The notes under the pieces: generated by a model
Database searches by the model: none
What the model saw: only the letters and a program-made list of their open reading frames with translations
What the model was told of the DNA's origin: nothing
Position numbers and translations under genes: made by a program
Origin: Cyclina sinensis
Lineage: Eukaryota; Mollusca; Bivalvia; Venerida; Veneridae
Assembly: GCA_012932295.1 (NCBI GenBank)
Contig: JAAONU010000011.1
Location: forward strand, 42,658,352 to 42,722,351
Length of the DNA: 64,000 nt
Reading direction: 5' to 3'
Shown here: positions 33,401 through 44,469 of the stretch, piece by piece
How positions within the stretch are numbered: the first letter of the stretch is position 1
Layout: each line of letters begins with the position of its first letter

Positions 33401-36400
33401 ACCTTTCGTATTTTGAGCTTTTGACTGACAACTTGACAATGGTATTGGTTCTATATCATTTACCTTATGATTTAGAATGATACTGAATGATCCAAATTTT
33501 GGAGTATTTCTCTTTAGATTTATGTATACAGTTGAAAATTCTTGCTACAGTTTTTGTGCGACCTAAGCATGGTATGCCAAAAAGAACTCATACACATGGT
33601 TTAAATGGTTTTGCTTTTGGTTACTACTTTGTGTGAAGCAACTTGAGTGTCTAACAGAACATATTTGAATAAATGTCAAAATGTGATTGAGTGTACACTC
33701 GATTATTACTTGATTAATTATACGTATTTTAGTAGTATATACTCAGTTAGAAATTCAATGTGTTTCATTTGTATCTTGTTAACTAGGATGACAATAAGTG
33801 TAAGTCTAATTATAATATATGGAATGTTGTCTTATCATTTTCTATTCTCCTTCATCATTGTGTTAACGCTATTAGTTTCAAACTATATCCTTTTTATTAG
33901 TCCTTTCCTTATTACTGCTTGGTGTTTGTCTATGCTTTTGGTTGTCTCACATTAGAAGGTGTGTACTGTGTGAGCTTCTAGGATCGATGACTGGCCGCCG
34001 ACTACATTTGCTTTAAATGACATCTCCTCTAAAACCCTCGAGTTAGGCCAGTTTGGATTAAAAAATCGTACCGGTCCATTGTTACACAGCTAAAATTAAT
34101 GATATTTAAAGAAAACATCAACAAGAATTACTTATATATTTTGTATGTAGCATTTCGTTGTGGATCTTTACCAATTTTTCTCAAATGGTAACTCAAAACT
34201 GGTAACCCAAAACTGGCAGCCCAATAGTTCAATAGTTTTTGATGTGATAATGACAATTGATTTTCGAAACTACAAGGCATTAGGCTATCGTTTTTTGACA
34301 TGTTGCATTTAGTTGACCTTTACGAAGATTGCTGAAATTATGCCCCTTGAGTCATCGTTAGTCCTCACCTATGGGTCACATGTTTGACAAATATATATAT
34401 TTAGTGACAACTTTGAAACTCTCCTGTCTTAAACTACATGCCCAAAGCTTTCATATTGTTCTTACATCATTTAATAGCTGACCTTTTACAATTGCCTAAA
34501 TTATGCCTGTATGGTCATTAATGACCTCGCCAAAATGTTTTTTATGGTTTGCATGTATCACTCTGTATTGTTGACCTTAACAAAAAGTCTAATGGGATTT
34601 CTTACTGGGTCACTGTTGGCCTCGCTGGCAGAGTCAAATGGTTAAAAGAAAATCTTGAAATAATATCTACTTAGAAATTGCAAGGCCCAGAGTTCTGATA
34701 GACTTTATAGCATTGTCTAGTGGTCCGAACAAGTTTAATCTTATTATACCCCCATGTTTATCATTAACCCTATCCAGCCAATCACATCCGAGACGTACTG
34801 GAAAACCTTCTTGTCATAAACTGATTAGCCTTGAGCTTTGATATTTTTCAAGTTGTTTGTCTGATTGGATTTAAACTTGAATTGCATTGCACTTTTTTTT
34901 GTTTTGAGAAGCTATTCTCAGATGAGCGACCGGATCATCGTGCCCCTCTTGGCTCTTTTTGCTCCTGTTGTAAAACTAAAATTGATCCCGTCATTTAACT
35001 GTAGAAGAGCATAGTCAGATGGTCAGAACCATTGTTTTTTCTTTGGTCCCCAACCTGTTGTTTGTTTTTAGTATCATTGTCTTACATACTAAGAAAAGAG
35101 GTATTTTAGACACTTAAAATAACCAATAATGTAATTCTAATACTAATATTCACCTCTGAAGGGACAATAGTACATATAGTTTATATAGCAGCATGCTAAG
35201 CATATTGCATCATTTATTGTTAAACAATCACAGAATCAAAAATGAATCAAAAAGCAAGCATTGTATTGTTCTTTGATCCACTCTTTTTACCTTTTATATA
35301 TTAAAAAACACCAGAAAATGGCTATTGCTCTGGGAACACACAGAACCTTGAAGACATTATTTTCGGCAAAGCTGTTCAACCATAATTTTGACCTATTTAG
35401 GGATGACGACTTAAGATGATAAATAGAAATATATGCTTCATGTTCACAAATATTAATAAAGTATTTGACTTAATTATGTTTTTGTCCGATAATTATTTTG
35501 TTTTGTCAAAACACGTTTTGTAGGTGCAAGATGAAACTTGTTTCGGGCCGAATGTTTTTAAGTAATACTTTTATTACCATCAACCCCGTGTATCTTTTTA
35601 TGCCACTGAAGGATGGCATATAGTTTTTGAATAAGTAGTATGTTTACTTTTGCAGGTTCCAATTCCTCAACAGTTGTGATAGTCTTAGTTGTGTTTGCAT
35701 GCGTTATAGGTAAAACTGGTTAATCTTAGTTCTTCAAGATTTTGTGATGTAATTTAAGCTGAACTTGTTTTTATAGTGTAATAGTATTTTTCACATGTAA
35801 TATAATCTTTATTTATCAACATTACGCTGTCCGTAGTCTCACTATTTCGCCTCCGAAGGTGAACCGATTTCATAGGTTGATATTTTATAGTTGTTCACCT
35901 TCTACATCTCACCTAGATCTGCGTCTGCTCACGCGGATTCGCCCAGTCGTATGCGGTTGGGCACATATTATGACTCGTTTGTCCCATATTTTGCAGAGTT
36001 TAAAACAAAAATGATGACGTTAAGATAAAATATGATAACTTAAACCCTACCAGTCCCTTTCATCAAAGAAAAAAACACACAGATAATAAAGTAAAAACTG
36101 AAACACTTGTTTTGTATCTGTTTATCGTTCATGTATGTATTGTCGTTAAAAAGACATTTTTGTTTTGTTGTTTGTGTTTATGGTCAGTGGCGTTTCAGGT
36201 TTTTATTTCCTCTGTGTTATTTGTTTAAATTCTGTAACTTAGCTTGAGAATTATAAAAATGGATCTCTGTAAACACTGCGTTAAGACTCGAGTCGTTAGA
36301 ACTTATGAAGGAATAACATTGTAACCTACACTGATATAAAAATTCCTTTTTTTGAGAAACACCTTTAAAGTAAATACTACAAACTTGTATTTGGCAACAG

Positions 36401-39400
36401 TAATTTAGGTCTTTTTATGACTATAAGTGCATGTTGTCCTACGTATCTTTAATTTTGTGAATAGTGACCAATAAATTTACAATTATACGCAATTATAGAA
36501 TATATAAAGTGAAAATCCAAATAATGATTTTTGTTCTTAACTCTTTGAGAATGACTGTTTATAAATATCTGTTAAATAAACACTTTTTTTACGTAAAGAA
36601 CAGACTGCTTTATTTCAGGTCTTCTTGTCATGGCCTTTGTTGTGTTCTTTTGTACAAGAGGTGTGTATATTGCAAATTAACTTTAACCACCTTTTTTCGG
36701 CGGTATAGAATGCAGCTGCAACGAATTTTATTATTCGAGGCTCCAGCAGCATTCACATGTAAATACTGCAGGAAAACATACGCTGTCCCTCATATTTTGT
36801 TGTTGATACAAGACAAACATGTGATGTAAATGGGGTTCATTATATAAATAAAAAGATTAACATGTTGAAATTTGGAATCTTTATATAGAAAAAAAACTCT
36901 CTAATGACATGTTAAAGTTTTATATCTTTGATTTTCTTTGAATAAATAAAAACAATGTTGAATCACTCGTCTACACAGTTTTAATGCGGAAATCTTGCTA
37001 CACATAAAAACCAGCAACAGTAAATGGTATAATCAATTATTGTGTAACGTACATATTCCTTTTCTTTCATTTTCATTCAGAATTTCAAACAGATAAGATA
37101 AGATTTGTCGGAGAGTAAAAAGAATTTTTTTATTTGACAGTTTATCATAGAGTACCAGTTGAGGAGGAGGAAAGAAACATTGGTAAGTTATGCAACATTT
37201 TGTTACCGATCATTTATGAAACCTGTTAAGGATTTCAACAAACTTTTCTTTTCTATTTGATTTGATTAATAACTGCACATTCTCCACCTCTCTATTTATT
37301 TAAATTTTCTGTTGATAACAATAGAATAAACCCATCTTAAACACTCTGCAGCATACCTTTATAAATTTGAGAAATGAATGTCGGATTCAAATTCCTGTCA
37401 TATAATCAAGGGAATAGATCTCACCTGCATTGCGTATGATCAGCAAGCGATTTGCTGGATTATTTCATTATTATTTCTCCTATAAAGTATGAACTACAAG
37501 CTATCATGCTGTAATAAGTTTTTGTTTTACAATTCAAATTTTGCCATGTTAAAACATCAGCTTTCAGTAACAGTTACATTGTTTTACAGGTAATCGACAA
37601 ACGCCCTCCGACGAGAACAGGAAAGGAGGTGAATAAGAAAACAGTGACACTTGATTCCTTATGAAAAAGTATTTGAAAACAATGATTTATGTGTGCAGAT
37701 AGGAAGTTCTGTCACAATTTGACTTGCTTCAAAGTCTTTGAACAACTGTTATATTATTCTTGCAAAGCAGAGCGTAGGACAGAAGTCTCTCTCCCCGCCC
37801 CCTCTCCCCCCCCCCCCCCACACACACATACACGAACAAAAGCCCTCCCATCAAAAATGACAAGGTGGAGAAAAGACCTCCCATCAAATTTACAGGCGAG
37901 GCAAAAGCACTCCCGTCAAATTAACAAGGTAGACAAAAGCCATCCCATTAAATTAACAGGTAGGACAAAAGCCCACCCACATTATAAAATATCAAGACAC
38001 ACTTTTATGTGACAAACTTCTTATTATTAATAAACATAACGCTATACATTTTACAAAATTGGTTGGAAGATTTTTTTTTCAACAATTAATTACTGATTAC
38101 TGACAATCAAATATCAAATACCGACATCAAATTAAAGTGTAAAGTGCTAATAACAATTAATCATTTTAACTTAAAACAGCATAAATTAGTTAATAGTAGT
38201 AATAATTGGCAATTTTCAGTTTGTTCCATACTTTTCTTCCTTTTTTGTTTGAAACAGAATTCCAATTTAATGTAATGATATTGAAAGTACATTCCTTGCA
38301 TCTGTATTAAAATACACACATTCTACCTTACAATCTATAAATTGAGTGGAAGTGTCCAGTTTTATTACATCTTACCTTTGTTTTGTTGAAAATTCGATGA
38401 GTTGATTGAGTTATTTGGCATAACATTATAATATGAATATTGCATTAATAATTGATCCTATTTTACTTGTAAGATTGGGATGGCTTTTTCAATGTAGGAG
38501 GGTTTTTGTCCTTGTTGTTAATTTAATGGTAGGGGTGTTGTGGTTTTTGTCCACCTCGTTAAATTGACGGAAGGGCTTTTGTCCTACCTATAAAATTGAT
38601 GTGTGTGTTTTTCTCCACCTAGTCATTGTTTGATAGGAGGACTTTTTTGTCCGTATCTCTGCAAAGCAAGGTTTCAACAAGTCTATCTTAGCATGATACT
38701 GCGTACTCATAATGAACGACTTAACTTGTTGTTTTTGTCGTCAATAATGTATGACGTGTATGACACTTTTGCATGACAAATTTCTTGCCATAACTGCTCC
38801 GAGTCTTTCTGAGTACTTGAGAAAATGTGCATGCACCGTCTGAAACTTTTGTTATTATGGACATAAAACGTGTGTAAATGGTATGAAACTGGAGCCTCAG
38901 ATGTCTCCAAGATTGAAGTACATCAGTCATCACCATAACTTGTCAGTTTTTTAACATTTAAATGTATAGTGTAGAGCTGGTTGTACAAGAATTAAGATGG
39001 GTAAAACTTTGTTTTATTTTACTTTCGGAAAGCAATTTAAGACCGGTGGGTCACAAAATATTATTGATAATTTTATTTTGATGTATCTCAAGCACATCTT
39101 GCCGTCCACGAAAATTAACCATGCAGATTGGTCGTTGATAATGTTTTTAAGCTTTCTAGAGTTCTTAATTGGTTTATTTTTGTAACAATTATGACCAGTA
39201 TCATAACTTTAACTGGCAGTGTGTCATTTTTGCAGAGGGTTCTTATTAAATCATCAATGTATTTACAATGTTTACAATGATTAGTGTAAATAAGAACATT
39301 GCGAACACAAAATTATTAATATGTCATAATTCTTTTCTTAAAATCGAATGTCTGGTATTGATTCAAAAACATGTCTTTTTCGGATTTCAGGCAATGTTAA

Positions 39401-39978
39401 TATCAGTAAAGAAAAACGTATAAATGAAACTTCAACAACAATCAGTTCGAAGAGAGATGTCAATATGACATACAATGTGTATTGTCAGCCAGAAGGGGTC
39501 AACAGTCATGATTGCTCTAAAAGAGACACTCGTGCTAACTCCGTTTACTTAACCGATGGCGTTGGGCCACAGGATTACATTCCAGAAGAAATTTGTCATG
39601 AACAAAAAATGAATGAATTAAAAGTGAGTTCACATTTTAACTAGAATCGGAACTTCAGTGTATGTAATTATGAAAATTCGAAGTTTAATATATCTGATTG
39701 GTGACGATAGAATGAAAGGATTTTTCACCTTTTTATCGAGGGGTGAATAAAAGAATCTAAGTGCTATAATATTAAGAAACTTACAGCACTTTTTTGCATT
39801 CATCCCTCTTTATGTTCTATGGTTGTAGATACTGTCAAAAATATAAAGGCTATCAGAAATATTTTTTATAACGAAACTTTATTAATTACTGTTATTTTCA
39901 TTTAAGGAACAAAGCTTCCAGAATATAGAGAGTGGAATGGGTTCGAGTGAAAACATGTTCCCGAAACAAGTCATTTAA
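30136..39978 (+). CDS. Gene B: type I membrane receptor-like protein, paralogue of gene A (ten exons, 5' start exon missing)
   Basis: Family not recognised. Exons: 30136-30460, 31344-31636, 32266-32335, 32520-32629, 35656-35709, 36619-36660, 37141-37182, 37590-37628, 39391-39623, 39907-39978 (TAA). All borders are GT-AG and phases chain without a break, giving about 425 codons. Order: hydrophobic leader (ILLFIALPLKGIHS), two cysteine-rich blocks with RNTT glycosylation site, DCSC exon, Ser/Thr/Pro stalk, transmembrane helix (VVIVLVVFACVIGLLVMAF) ending CTR. A cytoplasmic tail of about 145 residues follows, with an acidic VEEEERN patch and several tyrosines (TYNVY, SVYLTDG, QDYIPEE) that could be phosphorylated. 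No enzymatic or death domain is visible. The coding frame enters exon 1 in phase 1 with an in-frame stop upstream and no ATG between, so the start codon must be in an unseen 5' exon. Confidence 0.85.
30660..30735 (+). repeat. degenerate tRNA-derived SINE head in gene B intron 1
   Basis: TTAGCTCAGCTGAGGACATG followed by GGTTCAAGGTTCAATACCC resembles tRNA A and B boxes at slightly long spacing. Old and partial. Confidence 0.35.
31344..31636 (+). CDS. Gene B exon 2: second cysteine-rich block
   Basis: Exactly 293 bp like its gene A counterpart; acceptor GATACAG|A, donor CCTG|GTGAGT. Conserved CPDGY, NCFNQC, KDQLIVVIRNTT, HHAVAHCN, KCNPRG, DDICEEPDKPCDDTEDFLP. The reading frame extends a few codons past the donor by chance. 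Confidence 0.9.
31900..32160. repeat. diverged copy of the 28.5-kb tandem repeat family in gene B intron 2
   Basis: Contains GTTCAAATATTGACCCTAGG, GGGGTCATCTGTTTTTACATAGA and GAGAAACT blocks like the 28.5-29.0 kb array. Confidence 0.5.
32266..32335 (+). CDS. Gene B exon 3: DCSC motif exon
   Basis: 70 bp; acceptor TGTTTTAG|AT, donor GTGCA|GTACGT. Encodes DCSCVEGCPEGQVRSLSSEF and a final cysteine. Same length and phases as gene A exon 3. Confidence 0.85.
32520..32629 (+). CDS. Gene B exon 4: Ser/Thr/Pro-rich stalk
   Basis: 110 bp; acceptor CCTTTAG|G, donor AAAG|GTAAGC. Peptide ASSQPSTKATSQPNSSPIPP and following residues to YNSYGYKG: cysteine-free, rich in possible O-glycosylation sites. Confidence 0.8.
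34090..34970. repeat. diverged mollusc-type tandem repeat in gene B intron 4
   Basis: About five units near 34130, 34270, 34420, 34540 and 34680 share GTAGCATT...GTGGATCTTTAC, CTTGGGTCA and ACTGGCAG-like blocks. The array ends at GAGCGACCGGATCATCGTGCCCCTCTTGG, a worn version of the terminus seen at 29.88 kb. Confidence 0.6.
35656..35709 (+). CDS. Gene B exon 5: transmembrane segment, first part
   Basis: 54 bp; acceptor TTTTGCAG|GT, donor ATAG|GTAAAA; phase 1 both ends. Encodes GSNSSTVVIVLVVFACVIG. Missed by length-based ORF finding; supported by homology to gene A exon 5. Confidence 0.85.
35833..35912. repeat. partial copy of the 26.3-kb repeat in gene B intron 5
   Basis: GTAGTCTCACTATTTCGCCTCC and GAAGGTGAACC...TTGTTCACCTTCTAC match 26327-26395 almost exactly. 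Confidence 0.8.
36619..36660 (+). CDS. Gene B exon 6: end of transmembrane helix
   Basis: 42 bp; acceptor TTATTTCAG|GT, donor AGAG|GTGTGT; phase 1 both ends. Encodes GLLVMAFVVFFCTRG, completing the helix with a Cys-Thr-Arg boundary. Confidence 0.8.
37141..37182 (+). CDS. Gene B exon 7: juxtamembrane acidic segment
   Basis: 42 bp; acceptor TTTGACAG|TT, donor ATTG|GTAAGT; phase 1 both ends. Encodes VYHRVPVEEEERNIG. Confidence 0.75.
37590..37628 (+). CDS. Gene B exon 8: cytoplasmic tail
   Basis: 39 bp; acceptor TTTTACAG|GT, donor GGAG|GTGAAT; phase 1 both ends. Encodes GNRQTPSDENRKGG. Symmetric small exon that could be skipped without a frame change, as could exons 5, 6 and 7. Confidence 0.7.
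37759..38670. mobile_element. foldback element with minisatellite arms in gene B intron 8
   Basis: Ends CTTGCAAAGCAGAG (37759) and its near-complement CTCTGCAAAGCAAG (to 38670). The left arm has four to five units of about 36 bp (AAAAGCCCTCCCATCAAA, then TTAACAGGTRGA). The right arm (38475-38660) has the same units inverted (GGGCTTTTGTCCTACCT). No coding content; the proline-rich open frame across the left arm is repeat-derived. Confidence 0.7.
39391..39623 (+). CDS. Gene B exon 9: tyrosine-containing cytoplasmic tail
   Basis: 233 bp; acceptor GGATTTCAG|GC (phase 1), donor AAAA|GTGAGT (phase 0). Contains tyrosines in MTYNVYCQPEG, NSVYLTDGVG and PQDYIPEEI. The last two have a hydrophobic residue at +1 or +3 and might bind SH2 or PTB domains; none is a canonical ITIM, ITAM or YxN site. 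The tail function is unknown. Confidence 0.8.
39907..39978 (+). CDS. Gene B exon 10: C-terminus and stop
   Basis: Acceptor CATTTAAG|GA, phase 0. Encodes EQSFQNIESGMGSSENM and six more residues to TAA at 39976-39978. The nearest AATAAA downstream is at about 41123, which would give a 3' UTR of about 1.1 kb; that is only a candidate. Confidence 0.75.
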   Translation, partial: EQSFQNIESGMGSSENMFPKQVI

Positions 39979-39984
39979 ATAACT

Positions 39985-42650
39985 GGTGTTTGATCCAGAC
40001 GTAATTTTACCACTGAGCTGGTATGTATTCGAATGCTGGCAATTTGTGACTGACCTATGTGTATTTATTTAATATAGAGTTTTTGCAAGTGAATAATCTT
40101 CAGTCTGGTAAAAGTCATAGTGCTTTTTTTGCAGCTCTATTTTTGAATAAGATGTAGGCAGGAAAATAATGTCTGCAATAGTCTCTGTATAACTCCATCA
40201 TCCGCGGTGAGAGCCAATTTTGGAATCACTTTATTCATATATTCATTCGTATGTCCTTTTAGAATTAAATACTTCTATGTTATTATTTATCACTGAATAA
40301 TGCCCCTTCTTAAGATTTCCATAAAGCCTCTTTTCATATTATGTTACACGTACAAAGTTGATAGTTCAAATATTTCTGTTAGAATTTGTATACCAAGAAC
40401 AACAACTCTGTTCTTACTTAATTTCAAATAACTTCCCTTAACTCGACCTTGCTTTTTTCAATCATTTCTCTCTATCAAAGTTCCTTTTTTCCAGGACATA
40501 ACTAAAATCTGTATACTGCATATAATTTAAATCTGACACACTCCAGGACACAAAGTGGAAGTGCAGAGTACAAGAACTACAAGTTGTTTATTTTGAATTA
40601 CCACCTCCCACTTTTTTTAATTTTCTTGATTATAGTGTAACTCATAAAGTACCTTGACGACTTTCTTGAATCTTCACACAGGTATAGAGTACAATGTACA
40701 ATGTACATGACACATGATTTTCCATTTCTCATTTTTATTTTAATTATTTATTTCTAAAATAGTTGGATTGAAGCAGTGTTTTTGGTTGGGTATTTATCAA
40801 CTTCTGTGATAGCTCTAGTCCAACAAATACAAATTGTGATCACATAACGTCTGAAATACTATAAAATTTGTTATTGAAGTATTGGTTATGTTTGTGTATG
40901 AGGTTACATGCATTTGTACATTTTATTTTAATTTGATTCATTTTATTTTAACCAATTATAGTGCATTTAAATTTTCAGATCTGCTTTTGTTGGAAGTCTC
41001 TCAAATCATTACATAAATGGATGCTTTAAAATGCACATCCTTTAATAGCAAAATATTCTTGTACATCGCCTGTTTTGAAAAAAAGATATATATTAAAATG
41101 CAATGTAGTGAAAATCGATACCAATAAAATGTCAGCGCTATTTTTCAGATTGACTTATGGCCAGTTCATTGTTAAGTGACATGTTCTTGCTTATTTCAAT
41201 ATCGATAAGACCATTTCGAAAGTGATGTTTTCAGTTTAATCTACATTTGCACAGTGTTTTACTTAGTACTATTGTTAATACTAGAAAAAATACTAGAAAA
41301 TACTCTGCGCTTGATAAAAACGTATATCTTAGGTTGTATAAAAAATTTAATTGAACTTTTCCTCCTACTATTTTTAGAATAATTTGTTCATAGCTCAACA
41401 AAATTTATTTTTGTGCAATATTGCCCTTGCAATGTATGTTTGCAACTTTTGGTAACCTTCTCAGAAAAGGATATTAAAAGTTACTGATCTATAAGAAAGC
41501 AAGTAGCATGCTATAATTACTGTTAAGCACATTGTATCATTCAATTCGATTCATTACCTTTGTTTTATATGCCAGTTTTGTTTTACCAAACATGCTAGTC
41601 TAATGTCAGTTCAATTTACTAGACATGGAATGTGCTTGTTTTTATTTATTATATAATAATACGGAAGATGTTTGCAAATACCTTGGTTAAACTACCTGGT
41701 TATTAATGTCAGTATTTCTTCTTCGTGGTATTCAATGTTTTAATCTGGATCAGCAGAAACATAATGTATTGTTATATTGTTACGTCCGGATAGAAACTGG
41801 TGAGCATTGCGACAATTTATATCATTATTTATAGATATTTGCCACGAATTCATTATTTCAATATCACTAATTAAACAGAAATATCACAGTAATATGTTTT
41901 GTCATAAAGATCAAACCAGATGGCTTACGGAAGCATATACTGGAAGGATGGTTTGGTTTCTGTAAGGGAGAAACACTTTAAACCCAAACAAACATTAATG
42001 TTCTAGTCATTTCAATGGATAAAGTGTGTAGATACGGACAAAGAACTTCCATCATATGCAAATATGCTGGCACTGGTTTTGTTCATACCTGTCATGTCTC
42101 AAAAATTGAAAGGTTAGAAAACTGATATTTGTCTATATTTCAAAGAGATTACTAGTAATTTATACACTAATTTAATCTTACACACAAAACATAGATAGAT
42201 CTTTGTACAATTTATTATATAATGTAATGTACAGTATTGAGTGTGTGCAAAAGTTTATTTCGATTAAATTATTTCATCAGTAGTGTTTTTTTCTTCTTGT
42301 TTTGTCTGTTTAAATTATCAAAAACGTCAACATATACTTGAGTATTTGTATATACCTACGCTTTACTCTCCTGCATATCACGAAAAAGCTGAAAGTTATC
42401 AATGATTTTAACTTTTTTCTATAAAGTGCAATTATATCTCTTACACATATGAAAATACTGCAGTCCAGAATGCTATTGTTTTGCCTGGATACCTGGTCCT
42501 GAAATTATTTTATTTTCATAACGGAATGTTCACAAGTTTTTATTGCTTTTTTTGTTTTTTGTTTTGTTTTTGGTTTTAAAAAATTATATTCAAAGATGTC
42601 ACTGGTTTCTCAATTGAGCCCCCAAATTGACCTGTTTCCACACACATCTT
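39985..42650. other. 3' flank of gene B, nothing coding recognised
   Basis: AT-rich. AATAAA at about 41123-41128 is a possible polyadenylation signal for gene B. No repeat family recognised. Confidence 0.4.
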
Positions 42651-42875
42651 ATTTGCCATGCCAATAAACATCATAGCGAAGAATTGTGAAGAAATATGAC
42701 TTGTATAAAATGAAACGCGTATGCTGTCCATGTTCTGGCCCCAGTTAACTCGAATATTTCATGCCAAAATACTTCAGAACCATTGGACCATTTAAACAAT
42801 TCACGAATTTTAGTATATGCTCCACAAACAAGATTTTCTATAATGTGAAAAGCAAAAAGGTCAAAAATTCTGAGA

Positions 42876-42901
42876 ACACACACACACACACACACACACA
42901 C
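42876..42901. repeat. (CA)n microsatellite
   Basis: About 13 perfect CA units. The Cys-Val repeat frame on the minus strand is an artefact of it. Confidence 0.95.
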
Positions 42902-42944
42902 CTAACAGATAATCTTTCTTTATTACCATATACACTCCTAGTTT

Positions 42945-43330
42945 GTTTATCTGTCAAAATTAGAAGAAAATCTTTCAAAAACTGAATGAGAGGTCCGACA
43001 ATGTACAGTATTGAGTGTGTGTGTAAGACGGTAAAATAGGTCTTACAGTTAATCCTACCTTAACGACAATCTACACATTAAGGACACCAGCGTAAGTTTA
43101 AAACAAATCCTTCAAACGATGAATTAGAAGTTCGATACACAAGATTTTTTTCTATAACCCATATAGCGTAAAATACAAAAGCCAAAAACTGCAGCAAAAA
43201 GTACACGCAACCAAAAACCCTATTTGAACATCTGTATACGCTCATTTGTGAGCTTTTGAAGCAAAACCTCCAAACATGGATGAGGAGTTCGACACGCAAG
43301 ATTTCGGGGCTAGTGAATTACCCTAGTATG
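42945..43330. repeat. diverged tandem repeat, about 155-bp unit, three units
   Basis: AAAATCTTTCAAAAACTGAATGAG near 42970, AAATCCTTCAAACGATGAATTAG near 43106 and AAACCTCCAAACATGGATGAGG near 43263 are each followed by an AGTTCGA-AC and CAAGATTT-like block. No functional assignment. Confidence 0.45.
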
Positions 43331-43782
43331 CGCATCTGTTTTCTTTATGTGTTCACTGATGTTTGTTTTAGATTATCTTGGGATAACAGAATAATTATAC
43401 GAAAAACAAATCTAAATGTTCTTGAAAAACGTAGTGGTCTGCTAGCATTAGCAAGTCTTAATGGAATGGGTTATTTGTCTTTATACATTTGTTTGGAAAC
43501 AGTTTCTATTTGGAACCACAGGAGATGTGGCAGCGGTAAGTAATTTTGACGTAAAATGCGAAATCCTTAGAATTTCAATTTTAAAGATTCAGATGAGCGA
43601 TTCTCAAACTGAACATTATATTTTTTAAGAATCAGTTTAAATACTATTTCAAATACTATAAATGCTTTTACAGTAGTCTGCTATTTTGTTTTCAATATGA
43701 AATATTTCATCAGGGTCACTCTGTAGATTTATTGCTATAAATTTCAAGCAAATCCCATCTAAAATATTCTCAAGGATACGGG

Positions 43783-43938
43783 TTGACATCACAATTGTAC
43801 ACCCTGCTCAAGTCAACTTCATCTGCAATGAGTGATGACATCTTACCACCTGTTGACTCGAACGTGTCTCTGATGCGGAATATGCCTGACACAAGCGATG
43901 GAGATATTCTTGGCAGAGAGCGCGCGGTTTTCGTGGGG
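43783..43938 (+). CDS. unassigned short open frame, possible exon
   Basis: Non-repetitive frame reading TSQLYTLLKSTSSAMSDDIL then PPVDSNVSLMRNMPDTSDGD and GRERA. It has a codon-like base bias but no recognised domain. Splice borders are unclear. Could be a 3' exon of a gene not otherwise visible, or chance. Confidence 0.2.
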
Positions 43939-44469
43939 TGGGGAAGGTCGTTGGTTTATTTGTATGTACTGATCTGTTCCATAGTTATCATGTAATATTG
44001 TTAAATTATATATGAATTGATCATTAACATGCGTTATTCAATCCTTTGCAATGAATTAAGTATGACATTTACCCATTGTTCTTAAATAGAGTTATGTAAT
44101 TATTTTAAATGCTAATGCATGTACATGTTATTCGAGAAAGCATTGTTCATCCTTTTTATTTACCTCTATATCAATATTACTCATGTGAGTGCTTTATTTT
44201 GAGGTCGTTGTCTCATTTGTATGCCGGGCTGGGCAATACTCCCTTAACTGGGCAATACTGGGAAATACTGGGTAATATGATATTTTGGTGTGTGGTTTTT
44301 TTTCAAAGAATACTGAACATATTTACATTTATTAACAGGTTAAGTAAACATAAGGATAGCACAAGTGCATTTCATACAAAATTAGTTCTGAACATCAACA
44401 ACTATGTTGTGTATGCTAGTCATTATCAGGCTACAGTAAAGGATAAGTTCATTACTCTATCTCTTCCTT

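Noticed and set aside
37689..38012. Proline- and lysine-rich 107-codon frame
   Set aside because: It is the translation of a C-run and 36-bp minisatellite in the arm of an intronic foldback element.
43256..43543. 95-codon plus-strand frame
   Set aside because: Starts in a diverged tandem repeat and has no domain; adjacent units are out of frame with it.
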